Assembly: GCF_002939475.1 (NCBI RefSeq)
Contig: NZ_PKFQ01000001.1
Location: forward strand, 372,001-436,000
Source: Streptomyces cinnamoneus
GTDB taxonomy: Bacteria; Actinomycetota; Actinomycetes; Streptomycetales; Streptomycetaceae
Reading direction: 5' to 3'
Length of the DNA: 64,000 nt
The position numbers and the translations under genes are program-made. The notes beneath the pieces are model-generated. The model ran no database searches and was not told the DNA's origin. It saw only the letters and a program-made list of their open reading frames with translations. Shown in pieces: positions 8,495-16,501 of the stretch. Within the stretch, counting starts at the first letter, position 1. Each line of letters opens with the position of its first letter.

Positions 8495-9091
8495 TCAGGC
8501 CCCCGCGACCGCGCTCCCGGCCGCGCGACGGCGTTTCCCGTACGCGACGGTCAGCACGGCCAGCAGCGGCCCCCAGAGAGTCAGCGGCGCGTAGCAGACG
8601 TAGAACGAGGCGGCCTCCCAGCCGCCGGCCTCGCTGGGGAAGTCGCCGGGAAGGTCATCGCCCCGGATCGTCTTGCCGGCGATCTGCGTGGCGACGGTCA
8701 GGACGGTCCACATGCCCGTGAGGAGCCCGGCCCCGAGCGCCGCGGGGACGACCGCCGCCCTCGCCGGAACCCGGCGGCCGCCCAGGAACGGGATCCAGCG
8801 CGGAAACACCTCGCCCCAGCGGGCGACCAGGCCGAACGCGGTGAACGCCAGCACCTCGGACAGCACCGACAGGAAGACGACGTACGCCCGCTCACCGAAC
8901 CCGATCCCGCGGTCGAACGCCGCCGGGAGCCGCCACAGGCTCGACGGCAGGACGGTCAGCGGTATAGCGCAGGCCACGCGCCGCACCCGCCGGGACACTC
9001 CGGCCACGGGCTCGTGAGCCGCCCGCCACGCGGCACGGGCCCGTCCGAAGCGGGTGGCGGCGGGTACGTCAGCGGGCGGGAGCAGTTTCAT
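8495..9091 (-). CDS. Integral membrane protein, unknown function
   Basis: Protein of 198 aa with about four membrane segments: ACAIPLTVLPSSLWRLP, YVVFLSVLSEVLAFTAFGLV, AAVVPAALGAGLLTGMWTVL and FYVCYAPLTLWGPLLAVLT. The positively charged N-terminus and the conserved-looking FDRGIGFGERAY and GRRVP loops recall small actinobacterial membrane proteins, with no assigned activity. The start ATG 9091 was chosen for the AAGGA site 6-7 nt upstream. It is convergent with the SnoaL gene and divergent from the hydrolase at 9314. Confidence 0.8.
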   Translation of the reverse strand: MKLLPPADVPAATRFGRARAAWRAAHEPVAGVSRRVRRVACAIPLTVLPSSLWRLPAAFDRGIGFGERAYVVFLSVLSEVLAFTAFGLVARWGEVFPRWIPFLGGRRVPARAAVVPAALGAGLLTGMWTVLTVATQIAGKTIRGDDLPGDFPSEAGGWEAASFYVCYAPLTLWGPLLAVLTVAYGKRRRAAGSAVAGA

Positions 9092-9244
9092 GGGCGGTCC
9101 TTGGTCGCGGTGGGCTCGGTCGGCCGTTCGGTCATGAAGATCGCAGCCAACGGGGCCGTCGCGAATCGCTCGGCGGGCTGAAGCCGCTCCGCCGGAAAGC
9201 CGAGGGGGCCGCGCCTCGGGGATGACGTCGGGCACCCTTCACTC

Positions 9245-9274
9245 TTGATCGCGAGACGGACCGTATCGTATTAT
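9245..9274 (+). promoter_or_regulatory. Candidate sigma70-type promoter for the hydrolase at 9314
   Basis: TTGATC (9245-9250), an 18-bp spacer and TATTAT (9269-9274) form a good housekeeping-like promoter in an AT-richer island, predicting a leader of about 30 nt before the GGAGGAG ribosome site. This is motif matching only. Confidence 0.6.
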
Positions 9275-9313
9275 CTAGCTCATCACCGTAGACCTCGCGG
9301 GAGGAGCCCCCCC

Positions 9314-10207
9314 ATGCACCACTTCGTCGACGCCGCGCCGGGCATACGCCTGTGGGTGGAGGAGCGCGGCGCGGCCGACGCGCCCCCGCTCCTGCTGATC
9401 ATGGGCGCGCAGGCCTCCGGCATGGGCTGGCCCGACGAGCTCGTGGACGCCCTCGCCGTCCACCACCGCGTGATCCGCTACGACCACCGCGACACCGGCC
9501 GCTCCACCTGGCCCTTCGACCGGCAGCCGTACGCGATCACCGATCTCGCCCACGACGCGGTCGCCGTCCTGGACGGGCTCGGCGTCGACCGCGCCCACAT
9601 CGTGGGCCTGTCGCTGGGCGGCATGCTCGCCCAGCTGCTGATCGCCGATCACCCCGACCGTCTGCTCAGCGCCACCCTGATGGGGACGTGCGCGCTGAGC
9701 ACCGCCCCCTACACCGCACCCGACGGGACCCGGATCCCGCCCACGGAGCTGCCCGGCATCGCCCCGCACGTCCTGGAGATGTGGTCCCGGCCGGTCGAGG
9801 ACCATGGCCTGGAGGCCGAACTGGACCGGCGCGTCGAGCACTGGCGGGCGTTGTCCGGCGGCCAGCTCCCCTTCGACGCGGACTACTTCCGCGGCCTCGA
9901 GCGACGGATCATCGAGCACACCGGGCACTACGCCACCACCACCGCGCACGGCCGCGCCGACGACTCCGGCCTGCTCCGCACGGACGAACTGGCCCGCACC
10001 GACGTGCCCACCCTGGTCGTCTCCGCCCCCGCCGAACCGGTCTTCCCCCCGCCGCACCCCCAGCACCTCGCTCAGGCGATCCGTGGCGCACGCGTCGTGG
10101 AGATCCCCGGCATGGGCCACGCGCTCCCCCGCGAGGTCCTCGCGCCGCTCACCCGGGCCGTCCTCGATCACGCCGCAGGCAGGCGCCCCGGTACGCCGGC
10201 TCTCTGA
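9314..10207 (+). CDS. Alpha/beta hydrolase (proline iminopeptidase/esterase-like)
   Basis: Protein of 297 aa. Recognisable parts are PPLLLIMGAQASGMGWP (oxyanion region), VIRYDHRDTGRSTWPFD, the nucleophile elbow GLSLGG with Ser100, and the catalytic histidine in IPGMGHALP. The usual acid after strand 7 is odd: the stretch reads VVSAPAEPVFPPP, where most relatives have G-x-x-D-x-x-x-P, so the acid may be Glu or be displaced. GGAGGAG lies before ATG 9314, making the start secure. A promoter-like pair sits about 40 nt upstream. The family resembles hydrolases of aclacinomycin-methylesterase type, but the substrate is unknown. Confidence 0.87.
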   Translation: MHHFVDAAPGIRLWVEERGAADAPPLLLIMGAQASGMGWPDELVDALAVHHRVIRYDHRDTGRSTWPFDRQPYAITDLAHDAVAVLDGLGVDRAHIVGLSLGGMLAQLLIADHPDRLLSATLMGTCALSTAPYTAPDGTRIPPTELPGIAPHVLEMWSRPVEDHGLEAELDRRVEHWRALSGGQLPFDADYFRGLERRIIEHTGHYATTTAHGRADDSGLLRTDELARTDVPTLVVSAPAEPVFPPPHPQHLAQAIRGARVVEIPGMGHALPREVLAPLTRAVLDHAAGRRPGTPAL

Positions 10208-10225
10208 CGTCAGCGCCAGGACACG

Positions 10226-10268
10226 GCGAAGGGCGGCGGCACCCGGTGGGGGTGCCGCCGCCCTTCGC
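10226..10268. terminator. Strong bidirectional hairpin terminator
   Basis: A perfect 19-bp stem around a GGTGG loop lies between the convergent stops of the hydrolase (10207) and the transglycosylase (10307). It is among the strongest hairpins in the window. Confidence 0.85.
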
Positions 10269-10306
10269 GGCGCTTCCGCCTCTGATCAGTGATCGATGAC
10301 CGGTGA

Positions 10307-11008
10307 TCAGTAGGCGGAGTTGACGTTGTCCATCGAGCCGTACTTGTCGGCCGCGTAGTTGCAGGACGCGGTGATGTTGGCGACCGGGTCCCAGATGTCC
10401 CACGAGGTGCCCTCGACGTGATACGCCTTGAACGTCGGATCGATGATCTGCAGCAGACCCTTCGACGGCACACCATTGACGGCGTTGACATCCCAGTCGT
10501 TGATCGCACGGGGGTTACCGGTCGACTCACGCATAATGTTCCGCTTGATGCCCTCATAAGAGGCCGGAACGCCCTTGGCGTGCAGGATGTCCAGCGACTG
10601 ACGGATCCAGCCGTCCAGATTGTCGGCGTACGCCTTCTTCGCCGGGGCGGCCGGCTTCGCGGCGGGCTTGGCCGCGGCAGGCTTCATGGGCTTGCGGGCC
10701 TCGGAACGGCTCGCGCGCTCCTGCTCAGCCTTCGCCTTCACACCAGCATCGGCCTTCTTCGCGGCGGCGTCGGCCTTGGCCTGCTTCGCAGCCGCGTCGA
10801 CCTGCTTGGCCAGCTCGTCCTGCTGCGTCTCACCAAAAGACCCGGCACTCCACGCCACCGGCTTCACCGCATGAGCCTCAGCGGCAGAAGCAGTACCACC
10901 GGACACCGCGGCGAACACCACCGTGGCGGCAGCGGCCGCGGTCAGACCGGCGGCGGAGAACTTGTGAACCTTGGACAGACGGGTATAGCCGGAGTGAGTG
11001 GAACGCAT
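10307..11008 (-). CDS. Secreted lytic transglycosylase (SLT domain)
   Basis: Protein of 233 aa. It has an export signal at 1-43 (twin-basic start, AAAAATVVFAAVSGGTASA, cleavage near SAA), a long Ala/Lys-rich spacer at about 60-125 likely to be extended or coiled, and a C-terminal SLT/lysozyme-like domain from about 130. The predicted catalytic glutamate is E161 in IMRESTGNP, followed by SKGLLQIIDPTFKAY, which fits transglycosylases cutting peptidoglycan between MurNAc and GlcNAc. It is a cell-wall remodelling enzyme of the type used in growth or spore germination. It ends in the NSAY tail common to streptomycete homologues. A terminator/antiterminator arrangement precedes the gene, so it is probably controlled by attenuation. 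Confidence 0.92.
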   Translation of the reverse strand: MRSTHSGYTRLSKVHKFSAAGLTAAAAATVVFAAVSGGTASAAEAHAVKPVAWSAGSFGETQQDELAKQVDAAAKQAKADAAAKKADAGVKAKAEQERASRSEARKPMKPAAAKPAAKPAAPAKKAYADNLDGWIRQSLDILHAKGVPASYEGIKRNIMRESTGNPRAINDWDVNAVNGVPSKGLLQIIDPTFKAYHVEGTSWDIWDPVANITASCNYAADKYGSMDNVNSAY

Positions 11009-11480
11009 AACTGAGCTGAACCTCTTCCCATCGCGAAGTCGCAGTGGCCCGTAACGGCGCGAAAAAAGCGCCGTTTCTCTGTCAACGGCGCCGTGCGACC
11101 CCGCAATTGTTAGCGGCAGCGAAAACCCCCCGCAACGATGTGACCTACTACCCCCACTCGTTCACCGCCCCCGCGTTTCCCTCACCGGCCCCCTGTTCAC
11201 GGGCCCTGTCGGAGACGTCCTTTCACTAAAGAGCCCGGTAGGTGACCCAGGTCGCATGAGCGGCCTCACAGGACACGCCCCCGCGGGTCACCTCTGCGCG
11301 ACCGTGCGCTGCTCAGCGTGAGTGAGGGTCAGCAGTGCCGGAGGAAGGCGGCGGCCGGGCGCCGCTACGTCGTCGAGGCCCTCTCCCCCGCCTCGGGTGG
11401 CTCCTGCCGCGTGCGGGGCAGATCAGGCGCCTGCTCCGGCCCCCGCCGAGCGCCCGCTCCGACCCGCACCCGGTCGGCCC
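11009..11480. other. Long untranslated leader and upstream region of the transglycosylase gene
   Basis: No gene is seen in this 472-bp stretch between two minus-strand genes. The right part is the upstream region of the transglycosylase and the left 90 bp hold its attenuator. On the minus strand there are G-runs (for example near 11140-11200) suggesting a structured leader RNA. I looked for the conserved c-di-AMP (ydaO) aptamer blocks known upstream of some Streptomyces wall hydrolase genes and could not match them convincingly. Confidence 0.6.
11053..11091 (-). promoter_or_regulatory. Terminator/antiterminator attenuator in the transglycosylase leader
   Basis: Three 8-nt blocks alternate: AACGGCGC at 11084-11091, its complement GCGCCGTT at 11068-11075, and AACGGCGC again at 11053-11060 (plus-strand reading). 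On the minus-strand transcript the first pair forms an 8-bp hairpin followed at once by six U residues, a classic intrinsic terminator. Pairing of the middle with the last block would abolish it. It lies 45-83 nt before the ATG, so it acts inside the leader. Confidence 0.75.
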
Positions 11481-11891
11481 TCACCCGCCTTCGTCCACCC
11501 GCAGTCTGACCTGCTCCTCCAGGCGCTCCAGGCTGTGCGCGAGGGCGGTGTTCACGATCTCCTCGCCCGGGTCGTCGCCCTCGTCGAAAAAGGACAGGTG
11601 GATCGTCACCTCGCTCGCTCCGCCGTCCATGCCGGCCACCTGGAGCCAGCCGGCGTAGTTGCCGCTCTCCCTCGTCCCCCACTCCACGCGCATCTGGTCG
11701 GCCTGGGCCCGGAAGAGCCCGGGTTCGTCCTCGCCGGTGCGGTCCTCGTGGACGGTGACGGCCGGGAGTTCCTCCGCCCGGACGTGGAGGTCTTCCGGCA
11801 GCCAGCCGCTCAGCCTCTCGACGCTGTTGACCTGGTCGAAAACATGCTCGGGCAGCGCCGGCATCGTGCGGGAACTCTCGTATTCGCTCAT
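11481..11891 (-). CDS. SRPBCC-fold (START-like) protein
   Basis: Protein of 136 aa. The N-terminal PALPEHVFDQVNSVERLSGW matches the opening of polyketide-cyclase/START-like SRPBCC proteins (short helix then boundary layer for ligand), with alternating strands ending EVTIHLSFF and a long C-terminal helix (IVNTALAHSLERLEEQVRL) that closes the pocket. It is probably a small-molecule or membrane-stress-related binding protein; no ligand can be inferred. The start ATG 11891 has GAGGA upstream. It is divergent from the sensor kinase with 165 bp between. Confidence 0.8.
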   Translation of the reverse strand: MSEYESSRTMPALPEHVFDQVNSVERLSGWLPEDLHVRAEELPAVTVHEDRTGEDEPGLFRAQADQMRVEWGTRESGNYAGWLQVAGMDGGASEVTIHLSFFDEGDDPGEEIVNTALAHSLERLEEQVRLRVDEGG

Positions 11892-12056
11892 GCCCTGTCC
11901 ATCCTCAGTCCTCACTCCGGGAATCGGGGACCTTCCATGACCCGCCTGCCCGCGCGGGGGCCCTGGGCGGCGCGGTACCACCCGTTCGCTCCGGGGCCGG
12001 TCCGCCTTTCGGCCCCACCCGGCCCGCGCCGGCACCCCCTCCGTACCGTGCTCCCC

Positions 12057-13502
12057 ATGTATGAGACGACAGGGGCTCCGGCCGGCGCGCCCACCACCGG
12101 ACGTGATCCCGGTGCCGCGTACGCGGTCGCCGCGGTGACGGCGGTGGGGCTGAGTGTGACGAGTCTGTGGTGGGCCCTGCCCGGCACCGTCGCCGCGTTC
12201 CTCGCCGGGCACCGCTCGGGGCGGACCCGGCCGATGGTCGTGGCGGTCAGCGGGCTGCTGCTGGTGGCGGCGGTCGCGATCCCGGCGGCGCCACAGCTGC
12301 TCGCCAGGGCGAGCGACTTCGTCGCGGTGCTGGTCGGGGCGGCGCTGCTGCCCTGGTTCGCCGGACGGATCCGGCGGCAGTACCAGGAGCTGGTGCGGGC
12401 CGGGTGGGCGCGTGCGGGGCAACTGGAGCGCGAGCAGCAGCTGGTGGCCGAGCAGGCCCGGCTGCGCGAGCGGGCCCGCATCGCGCAGGACATGCACGAC
12501 GCGCTCGGTCACGACCTGAGCCTGATCGCCCTCTCGGCCGGGGCCCTCAAGCTCGCGCCCGGCCTGGCGGAGCAGCACCGGGCGGCGGCCGAGGACGTAC
12601 GGGTCCGGGCTGAGGCCGCGGTGGACCGCCTGGGCGAGGTGATCGGCATCCTGCGCGAGGGCGCGGGGGCGGACGGGGCGCCGACGGGCCCGGCGGACTT
12701 CGACATCGCGCGGCTCGTCGACGGGGCGGCCGCTTCCGGGCTGGACGTGGTGCTGCGGCTCACCGGTGAACGGCATGAGGTGCCCGGGGTGGTGGAGCGT
12801 GCGGCGCACCGTGTGGTGCAGGAGGCGCTGACCAACGTCGTCAAGCACGCGCCGGGGGCGTCGGCGGTGGTCCGTGTCGCACACACGGCCACCGAGACGG
12901 TGGTCACGGTGGAGAACACCCGGAGCGCCGGCGGTGCTCCGCCGGCCCGGGAGGGAACGCCCGGTGGCGGGCGGGGCCTGGTCGGTCTGGACGAGCGGGT
13001 ACGGCTGGCGGGCGGCTCCTTCACCCACGGCCCGCGCGCCGCCGGCTTCGTGGTCACCGCCCGGCTGCCGCACGAGCCCCGGCGGCCCTCACCACCGCGC
13101 CCGGATCCCGCCGCCGTCGCTTCGGTCCTGCCGCCGGAGCACCGCAAGGCCCGGCGGCGCGCCCGGTACACGCTGGCCGCCGCGGTCGCCGTGCCGGTGC
13201 TGGCCCTGACCTGCCTGACCACCGTGCTGGTGGTGTGGGGCTCGCTGATCCTGTCGGAGGCGGTGCTCGACCCCGACGACTACGCCAAGCTGCGCGTGGG
13301 GCAGAATCGCCGGGAGGTGGCCGGACTCCTGCCGGGCCGTCAGTTGCCGTACCGGCCGAAGGGTGCCGCGTCAAAGAAGCCGGGAGTGAAGTGCGAGTAC
13401 TACGCCGTGACGGCCGACCGCTTCGTGGACAACTCGGGCGACTCGTACCAGCTGTGCTTCCGGGACGGGCGGCTGATCGGCCTCGACGTGCTGCGCGGCT
13501 GA
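12057..13502 (+). CDS. Sensor histidine kinase with extra C-terminal extracytoplasmic domain
   Basis: Protein of 481 aa. Two to four membrane segments at about 20-100 precede a HisKA_3 dimerisation helix with the phosphorylated histidine H147 in AQDMHDALGHDLS. An HATPase domain follows (HRVVQEALTNVVKHA, then GRGLVGLDERVRLAGG). After the kinase, at about residues 370-395, a further membrane helix leads to an 86-residue tail (VGQNRREVAGLLPGRQLP, two cysteines) resembling a SmpA/BamE-like fold. Ordinary NarL-type kinases end after the ATPase domain, so the tail is unusual and is predicted outside. The start is ATG 12057 with no ribosome site, so it may be leaderless. The partner response regulator starts 7 bp downstream. 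Confidence 0.9.
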   Translation: MYETTGAPAGAPTTGRDPGAAYAVAAVTAVGLSVTSLWWALPGTVAAFLAGHRSGRTRPMVVAVSGLLLVAAVAIPAAPQLLARASDFVAVLVGAALLPWFAGRIRRQYQELVRAGWARAGQLEREQQLVAEQARLRERARIAQDMHDALGHDLSLIALSAGALKLAPGLAEQHRAAAEDVRVRAEAAVDRLGEVIGILREGAGADGAPTGPADFDIARLVDGAAASGLDVVLRLTGERHEVPGVVERAAHRVVQEALTNVVKHAPGASAVVRVAHTATETVVTVENTRSAGGAPPAREGTPGGGRGLVGLDERVRLAGGSFTHGPRAAGFVVTARLPHEPRRPSPPRPDPAAVASVLPPEHRKARRRARYTLAAAVAVPVLALTCLTTVLVVWGSLILSEAVLDPDDYAKLRVGQNRREVAGLLPGRQLPYRPKGAASKKPGVKCEYYAVTADRFVDNSGDSYQLCFRDGRLIGLDVLRG

Positions 13503-13509
13503 GCGCCCG

Positions 13510-14193
13510 GTGATCCGCGTCCTGCTCGCCGACGACGAGCCGATGATCCGCGTCGGCATCCGCGCCGTGCTGTCCACCGACCCCGGCCTGGAGGTCGTCG
13601 CCGAGGCCGGCGACGGGCACGAGGCGGTGGAGCTGGTGCGCCGTCACCGCCCCGACGTGGCCGTGCTCGACATCCGGATGCCACGGGTGAACGGGATCGA
13701 GGCGGCGGCGCGGATCCGCGCCGCCGTCCCCGGGACCGGTGTCGTGATGCTCACGACGTTCGGCGAGGACGACTACATCCTCCAGGCACTGTCCGGCGGC
13801 GCCGCCGGGTTCCTCGTCAAGTCCGGCGCTCCCGAGGAACTGCTCGCGGGCGTGCGCGCGGTGGCCGAGGGCGCCGCCTACCTGTCACCGAAGGTCGCCG
13901 CCCGGGTGGTCGCCCACCTGTCCGCGACCGGCGCCGGCTCCGCCACCGCCCGCCGCGCCGCCGCCCGTGAACGGATCGCCTCCCTCACTCCCCGGGAACG
14001 GGACGTGCTGTCCCACCTGGGCGCCGGGCTGTCGAACGGTCAGATCGCGCGGCGTCTGCACCTGGTGGAAGGAACCGTCAAGGCGCACGTGAGCTCCATC
14101 CTGTCGCGGCTGGGCGTGGACAACCGGGCCGCGGCCGCCGTCGTGGCGCACGAGGCCGGCGTCCTTCCCCCACCGGTCCAGACCGAACAGTGA
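13510..14193 (+). CDS. NarL/LuxR family response regulator
   Basis: Protein of 227 aa, GTG start. The receiver domain carries the acidic pocket LLADDEP, the phosphorylated Asp54 in AVLDIRMPRVNG, Thr in MLTTFGED and Lys in FLVKSGAP. The LuxR-type HTH (LTPRERDVLSHLGAGLSNGQ, then KAHVSSILSRLGV) occupies about residues 155-215. It pairs with the kinase 7 bp upstream. Its last 309 bp overlap, on the opposite strand, the open frame of the PAP2 phosphatase gene, which has no stop before running under the HTH region. Confidence 0.95.
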   Translation: MIRVLLADDEPMIRVGIRAVLSTDPGLEVVAEAGDGHEAVELVRRHRPDVAVLDIRMPRVNGIEAAARIRAAVPGTGVVMLTTFGEDDYILQALSGGAAGFLVKSGAPEELLAGVRAVAEGAAYLSPKVAARVVAHLSATGAGSATARRAAARERIASLTPRERDVLSHLGAGLSNGQIARRLHLVEGTVKAHVSSILSRLGVDNRAAAAVVAHEAGVLPPPVQTEQ

Positions 14194-14901
14194 CAGCGCC
14201 CTGACGGCGAGCGGGGGCAGCAGGAGCATCGCGGCCGCCGCCACGGCGCCGCCGAGCACCGCGCCAGCCAGCACGTCGTGGGGATAGTGCACGCCCACGG
14301 CGACGCGCAGCAGCGCCGCGGCCAGGGCCAGCGGCAGGGTCACGACGGCGAGCCTCGGCCGCACCATGGCCACGCCGACGGCGAGCGCGGCGGCGAGGGT
14401 GGAGTGGTTGCTGGGGAAGGACCAGTCACCGACCGGCGGGCATTCCTTGACGGTGGTGACGCCGTGCAGGGCGCGGCAGGGCCGTTCCTCGTCCACCATC
14501 GTCTTGACAAGCTCGCTGACGGCGTAGGCGGCCACGGTGCCGAAGCCCGCCACCAGTACGGCCGCGGACGTCCCCAGGTCGCGGCGGCGCAGCCCCGTCC
14601 AGGCGGTCCATACGAGCAGCAGGCCGAGCGCCACGAGCGTCGCCTCGGTGGCCACGCCGAACAGCGAGCCCAGCCAGCCCGGCGCGTCCGCCGACGTCCC
14701 GGCGATGGTCCGGTACAGCGACGCCGAGGGCCCGCCGGTGACCTCCACCGCGCCGAAGTCGCCTGTTGTGGCCGGGGCCGCCCAGGCCACTACCCCGGCC
14801 GCCACGGCCAGCAGGGCCGGTGCGGCCAGCAGCCGGCCCCGGGACACCGGGGTGCGCGTCGCGGGGCCCGGTGCGGTTCTGTGTTGCGCAGTGCGTCTCA
14901 T
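13885..14901 (-). CDS. PAP2 family phosphatase, C-terminus antisense to the response regulator
   Basis: Frame of 338 aa. Residues 1-236 are a convincing PAP2 membrane phosphatase with about six membrane helices and all three motifs: K133-x6-R140-P (KTMVDEERP), PSNH at 163-166, and R199-x5-H205-x3-D209 (RVAVGVHYPHD). The family dephosphorylates lipid phosphates, including undecaprenyl or phosphatidate phosphates, at the membrane face. The last about 100 residues are low-complexity, glycine-rich and wholly antisense to the response-regulator gene. The normal family end would fall almost exactly at 14194. Either the stop has been lost or translation truly continues; the functional part is 14194-14901. 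Confidence 0.85.
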   Translation of the reverse strand: MRRTAQHRTAPGPATRTPVSRGRLLAAPALLAVAAGVVAWAAPATTGDFGAVEVTGGPSASLYRTIAGTSADAPGWLGSLFGVATEATLVALGLLLVWTAWTGLRRRDLGTSAAVLVAGFGTVAAYAVSELVKTMVDEERPCRALHGVTTVKECPPVGDWSFPSNHSTLAAALAVGVAMVRPRLAVVTLPLALAAALLRVAVGVHYPHDVLAGAVLGGAVAAAAMLLLPPLAVRALSLFGLDRWGKDAGLVRHDGGRGPVVHAQPRQDGAHVRLDGSFHQVQTPRDLTVRQPGAQVGQHVPFPGSEGGDPFTGGGAAGGGGAGAGRGQVGDHPGGDLR

Positions 14902-15021
14902 GCGGCCCGAACCTACGGACCTCCTCCGGCCCGCGCATCGCCCGAACGGCAGGACCGCGCCCCTGACGATCGTCGGGGTTGCCGAACGCGGAACGGGGTG
15001 ACCACGGTGCCGGAAGGACGC

Positions 15022-15816
15022 TCACTCCTCAAGCCAGAACCCGGCTCGCCTCCGCCAGAGGTCGAGCAGCCCGCCGTCGCCGTCGATGTCGAGGCTTCCG
15101 GTGGCCGGGGGCCGCCCGTAGACGTGCAGGAGCAGGTCGGTGAGCGGCCCGCGCAGCGTGACGGCGGCCTCGCCGGGGGCCCGGTGCCAGGCGGGAGCCT
15201 CGCCCGTGAGGTCGACCAGCCAGTCCCCGCGGGCCTCCGGCGGGGTGTCGGTGGCCCGGAAGTGGAGGGTGCGGCCGGGGCCGAGCAGTGCGGGCTCTCC
15301 CGGCCTCGGTGCGTACGCCTCCGGCATCGTGCTGAACCTCATCCACTCGTCGAGGGCGTCGGAGGCGACGTCCCCTTCGACGGCGTACTCCGCTCCGACG
15401 GTGAGGGCCGCGTCGGCCCGGTGGACGACCGTCTCGTGCGTCATCCGGCGGGCCCAGAACAGCAGGGGCTCGTCCGGCACCACGGTCCACACCGCCGTGC
15501 CGGGCCCGGCGGCCCGCAGGGCCCGTGCCAGCGCCGCCGAGCCCTCGGCGAGCCAGGTGTCCAGGGCGTCCGGGTCCTCGTCCGTGTGGCCCTGGTCGTT
15601 GACCAGGTCGTCCGGGACGGGTCCTTGCGCCCGGGTCCTGACGATCGTCTCGACCCAGCGGTGCGCTCCGCCCACGTGCCACAGCAGTTGGCTCAGGTTC
15701 CAGCCCGGGCAGGTGGGCACGGGCAGCTGCGGGTCCGCGCCCTGGGCGTGCGACCGCAACAAGTCCGTCTGCGTGAGGATTTCGGCGCAGTAGCGTTCGA
15801 AGCTCAGCGGCGTCAT
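15022..15816 (-). CDS. Maleylpyruvate isomerase-family mycothiol-dependent enzyme
   Basis: Protein of 264 aa. It has the DinB/MDMPI N-terminal domain: PVPTCPGWNLSQLLWHVGGA supplies the first metal-binding histidine, and VHRADAAL supplies another in the usual H-x3-D position. A C-terminal MDMPI_C domain follows (VTLRGPLTDLLLHVYGR). The family uses mycothiol, the actinobacterial thiol, for isomerisation or conjugation in the cytosol. Start ATG 15816 was chosen because the family begins there (MTPLSFERYCAEIL). It lies 35 bp downstream of the DUF4865 gene on the same strand. Confidence 0.88.
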   Translation of the reverse strand: MTPLSFERYCAEILTQTDLLRSHAQGADPQLPVPTCPGWNLSQLLWHVGGAHRWVETIVRTRAQGPVPDDLVNDQGHTDEDPDALDTWLAEGSAALARALRAAGPGTAVWTVVPDEPLLFWARRMTHETVVHRADAALTVGAEYAVEGDVASDALDEWMRFSTMPEAYAPRPGEPALLGPGRTLHFRATDTPPEARGDWLVDLTGEAPAWHRAPGEAAVTLRGPLTDLLLHVYGRPPATGSLDIDGDGGLLDLWRRRAGFWLEE

Positions 15817-15851
15817 GGCGCCACGATACGCAAGCGGGCGGGCGGGACCGG

Positions 15852-16460
15852 CTACCAGAGGCGGCCCTCGGGGAGGTCGGCCAGGTGCGGAGCGGACAGG
15901 TGCAGCACCTCGTACCGTTCGGTGGCGTCCTCCGTCTCGGGAACGGCGTCCTCCCACAGGACGAAGCGCATCAGCTCCCAGTGGTGGGGGTCCACGGCGA
16001 GGGCGGCGGTGTGGACGCCGTCACGCTGGGCCAGGGCGTGCAGGGCGTCGGCCTCACGCCGGATCAGGTCGGCGAGTCCCGTGCCGGCGGTGCCGGAGTC
16101 GGCGGGGAGCCGGGTCACGCGGCGGGACGCGGCCTTGGGGGTGGTGTTCCGGGCGGGGCCGGCTTCGCTGGAGATGCCCGTCCAGTGGTGGACGACCGGG
16201 CGGCCGAAGTCCCGGATGATGCCCTGGAAGCCGCCTCCGCCGACGAGGAACTCGCTCATCGCGGCGGTGTCGGCCCACAGGTAGAAGGGGGCGTACTGGT
16301 TGACCGGCGAGCCCTCGACCCCGCGCTCGCGGATGACGTAGGCCTTCAGGCCGAGCCCGGCGCGGTCGTCGAGGATGTGGCCGAAGTCGGCCACCCGCTT
16401 GCGGATGATCCGCATGTCGTAGTCGGCGGGCAGGGTGACTTCGTACTGCTTGGCGTACAC
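15852..16460 (-). CDS. DUF4865 family protein
   Basis: Protein of 202 aa, GTG start. It matches my memory of DUF4865: YEVTLPADYDMRIIRKRVA at the start, GLGLKAYVIRERG, then NQYAPFYLWADTAAMSEFL and GGGFQGIIRDFGRP. The family looks like a tandem ferredoxin-like (ABM-type) fold and has no known reaction. It follows the TetR gene by about 40 bp on the same strand and is very probably co-transcribed with and controlled by it. Confidence 0.85.
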   Translation of the reverse strand: MYAKQYEVTLPADYDMRIIRKRVADFGHILDDRAGLGLKAYVIRERGVEGSPVNQYAPFYLWADTAAMSEFLVGGGGFQGIIRDFGRPVVHHWTGISSEAGPARNTTPKAASRRVTRLPADSGTAGTGLADLIRREADALHALAQRDGVHTAALAVDPHHWELMRFVLWEDAVPETEDATERYEVLHLSAPHLADLPEGRLW

Positions 16461-16501
16461 GGTGGTGTCACTGCCTTTCTGTGTTCGGTTCGGTGGGGAC
16501 G

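Noticed and set aside
11092..11320. c-di-AMP (ydaO) riboswitch upstream of the transglycosylase
   Set aside because: The gene type fits, and G-rich blocks are present, but I could not find the conserved aptamer segments in order. Only the attenuator is claimed.
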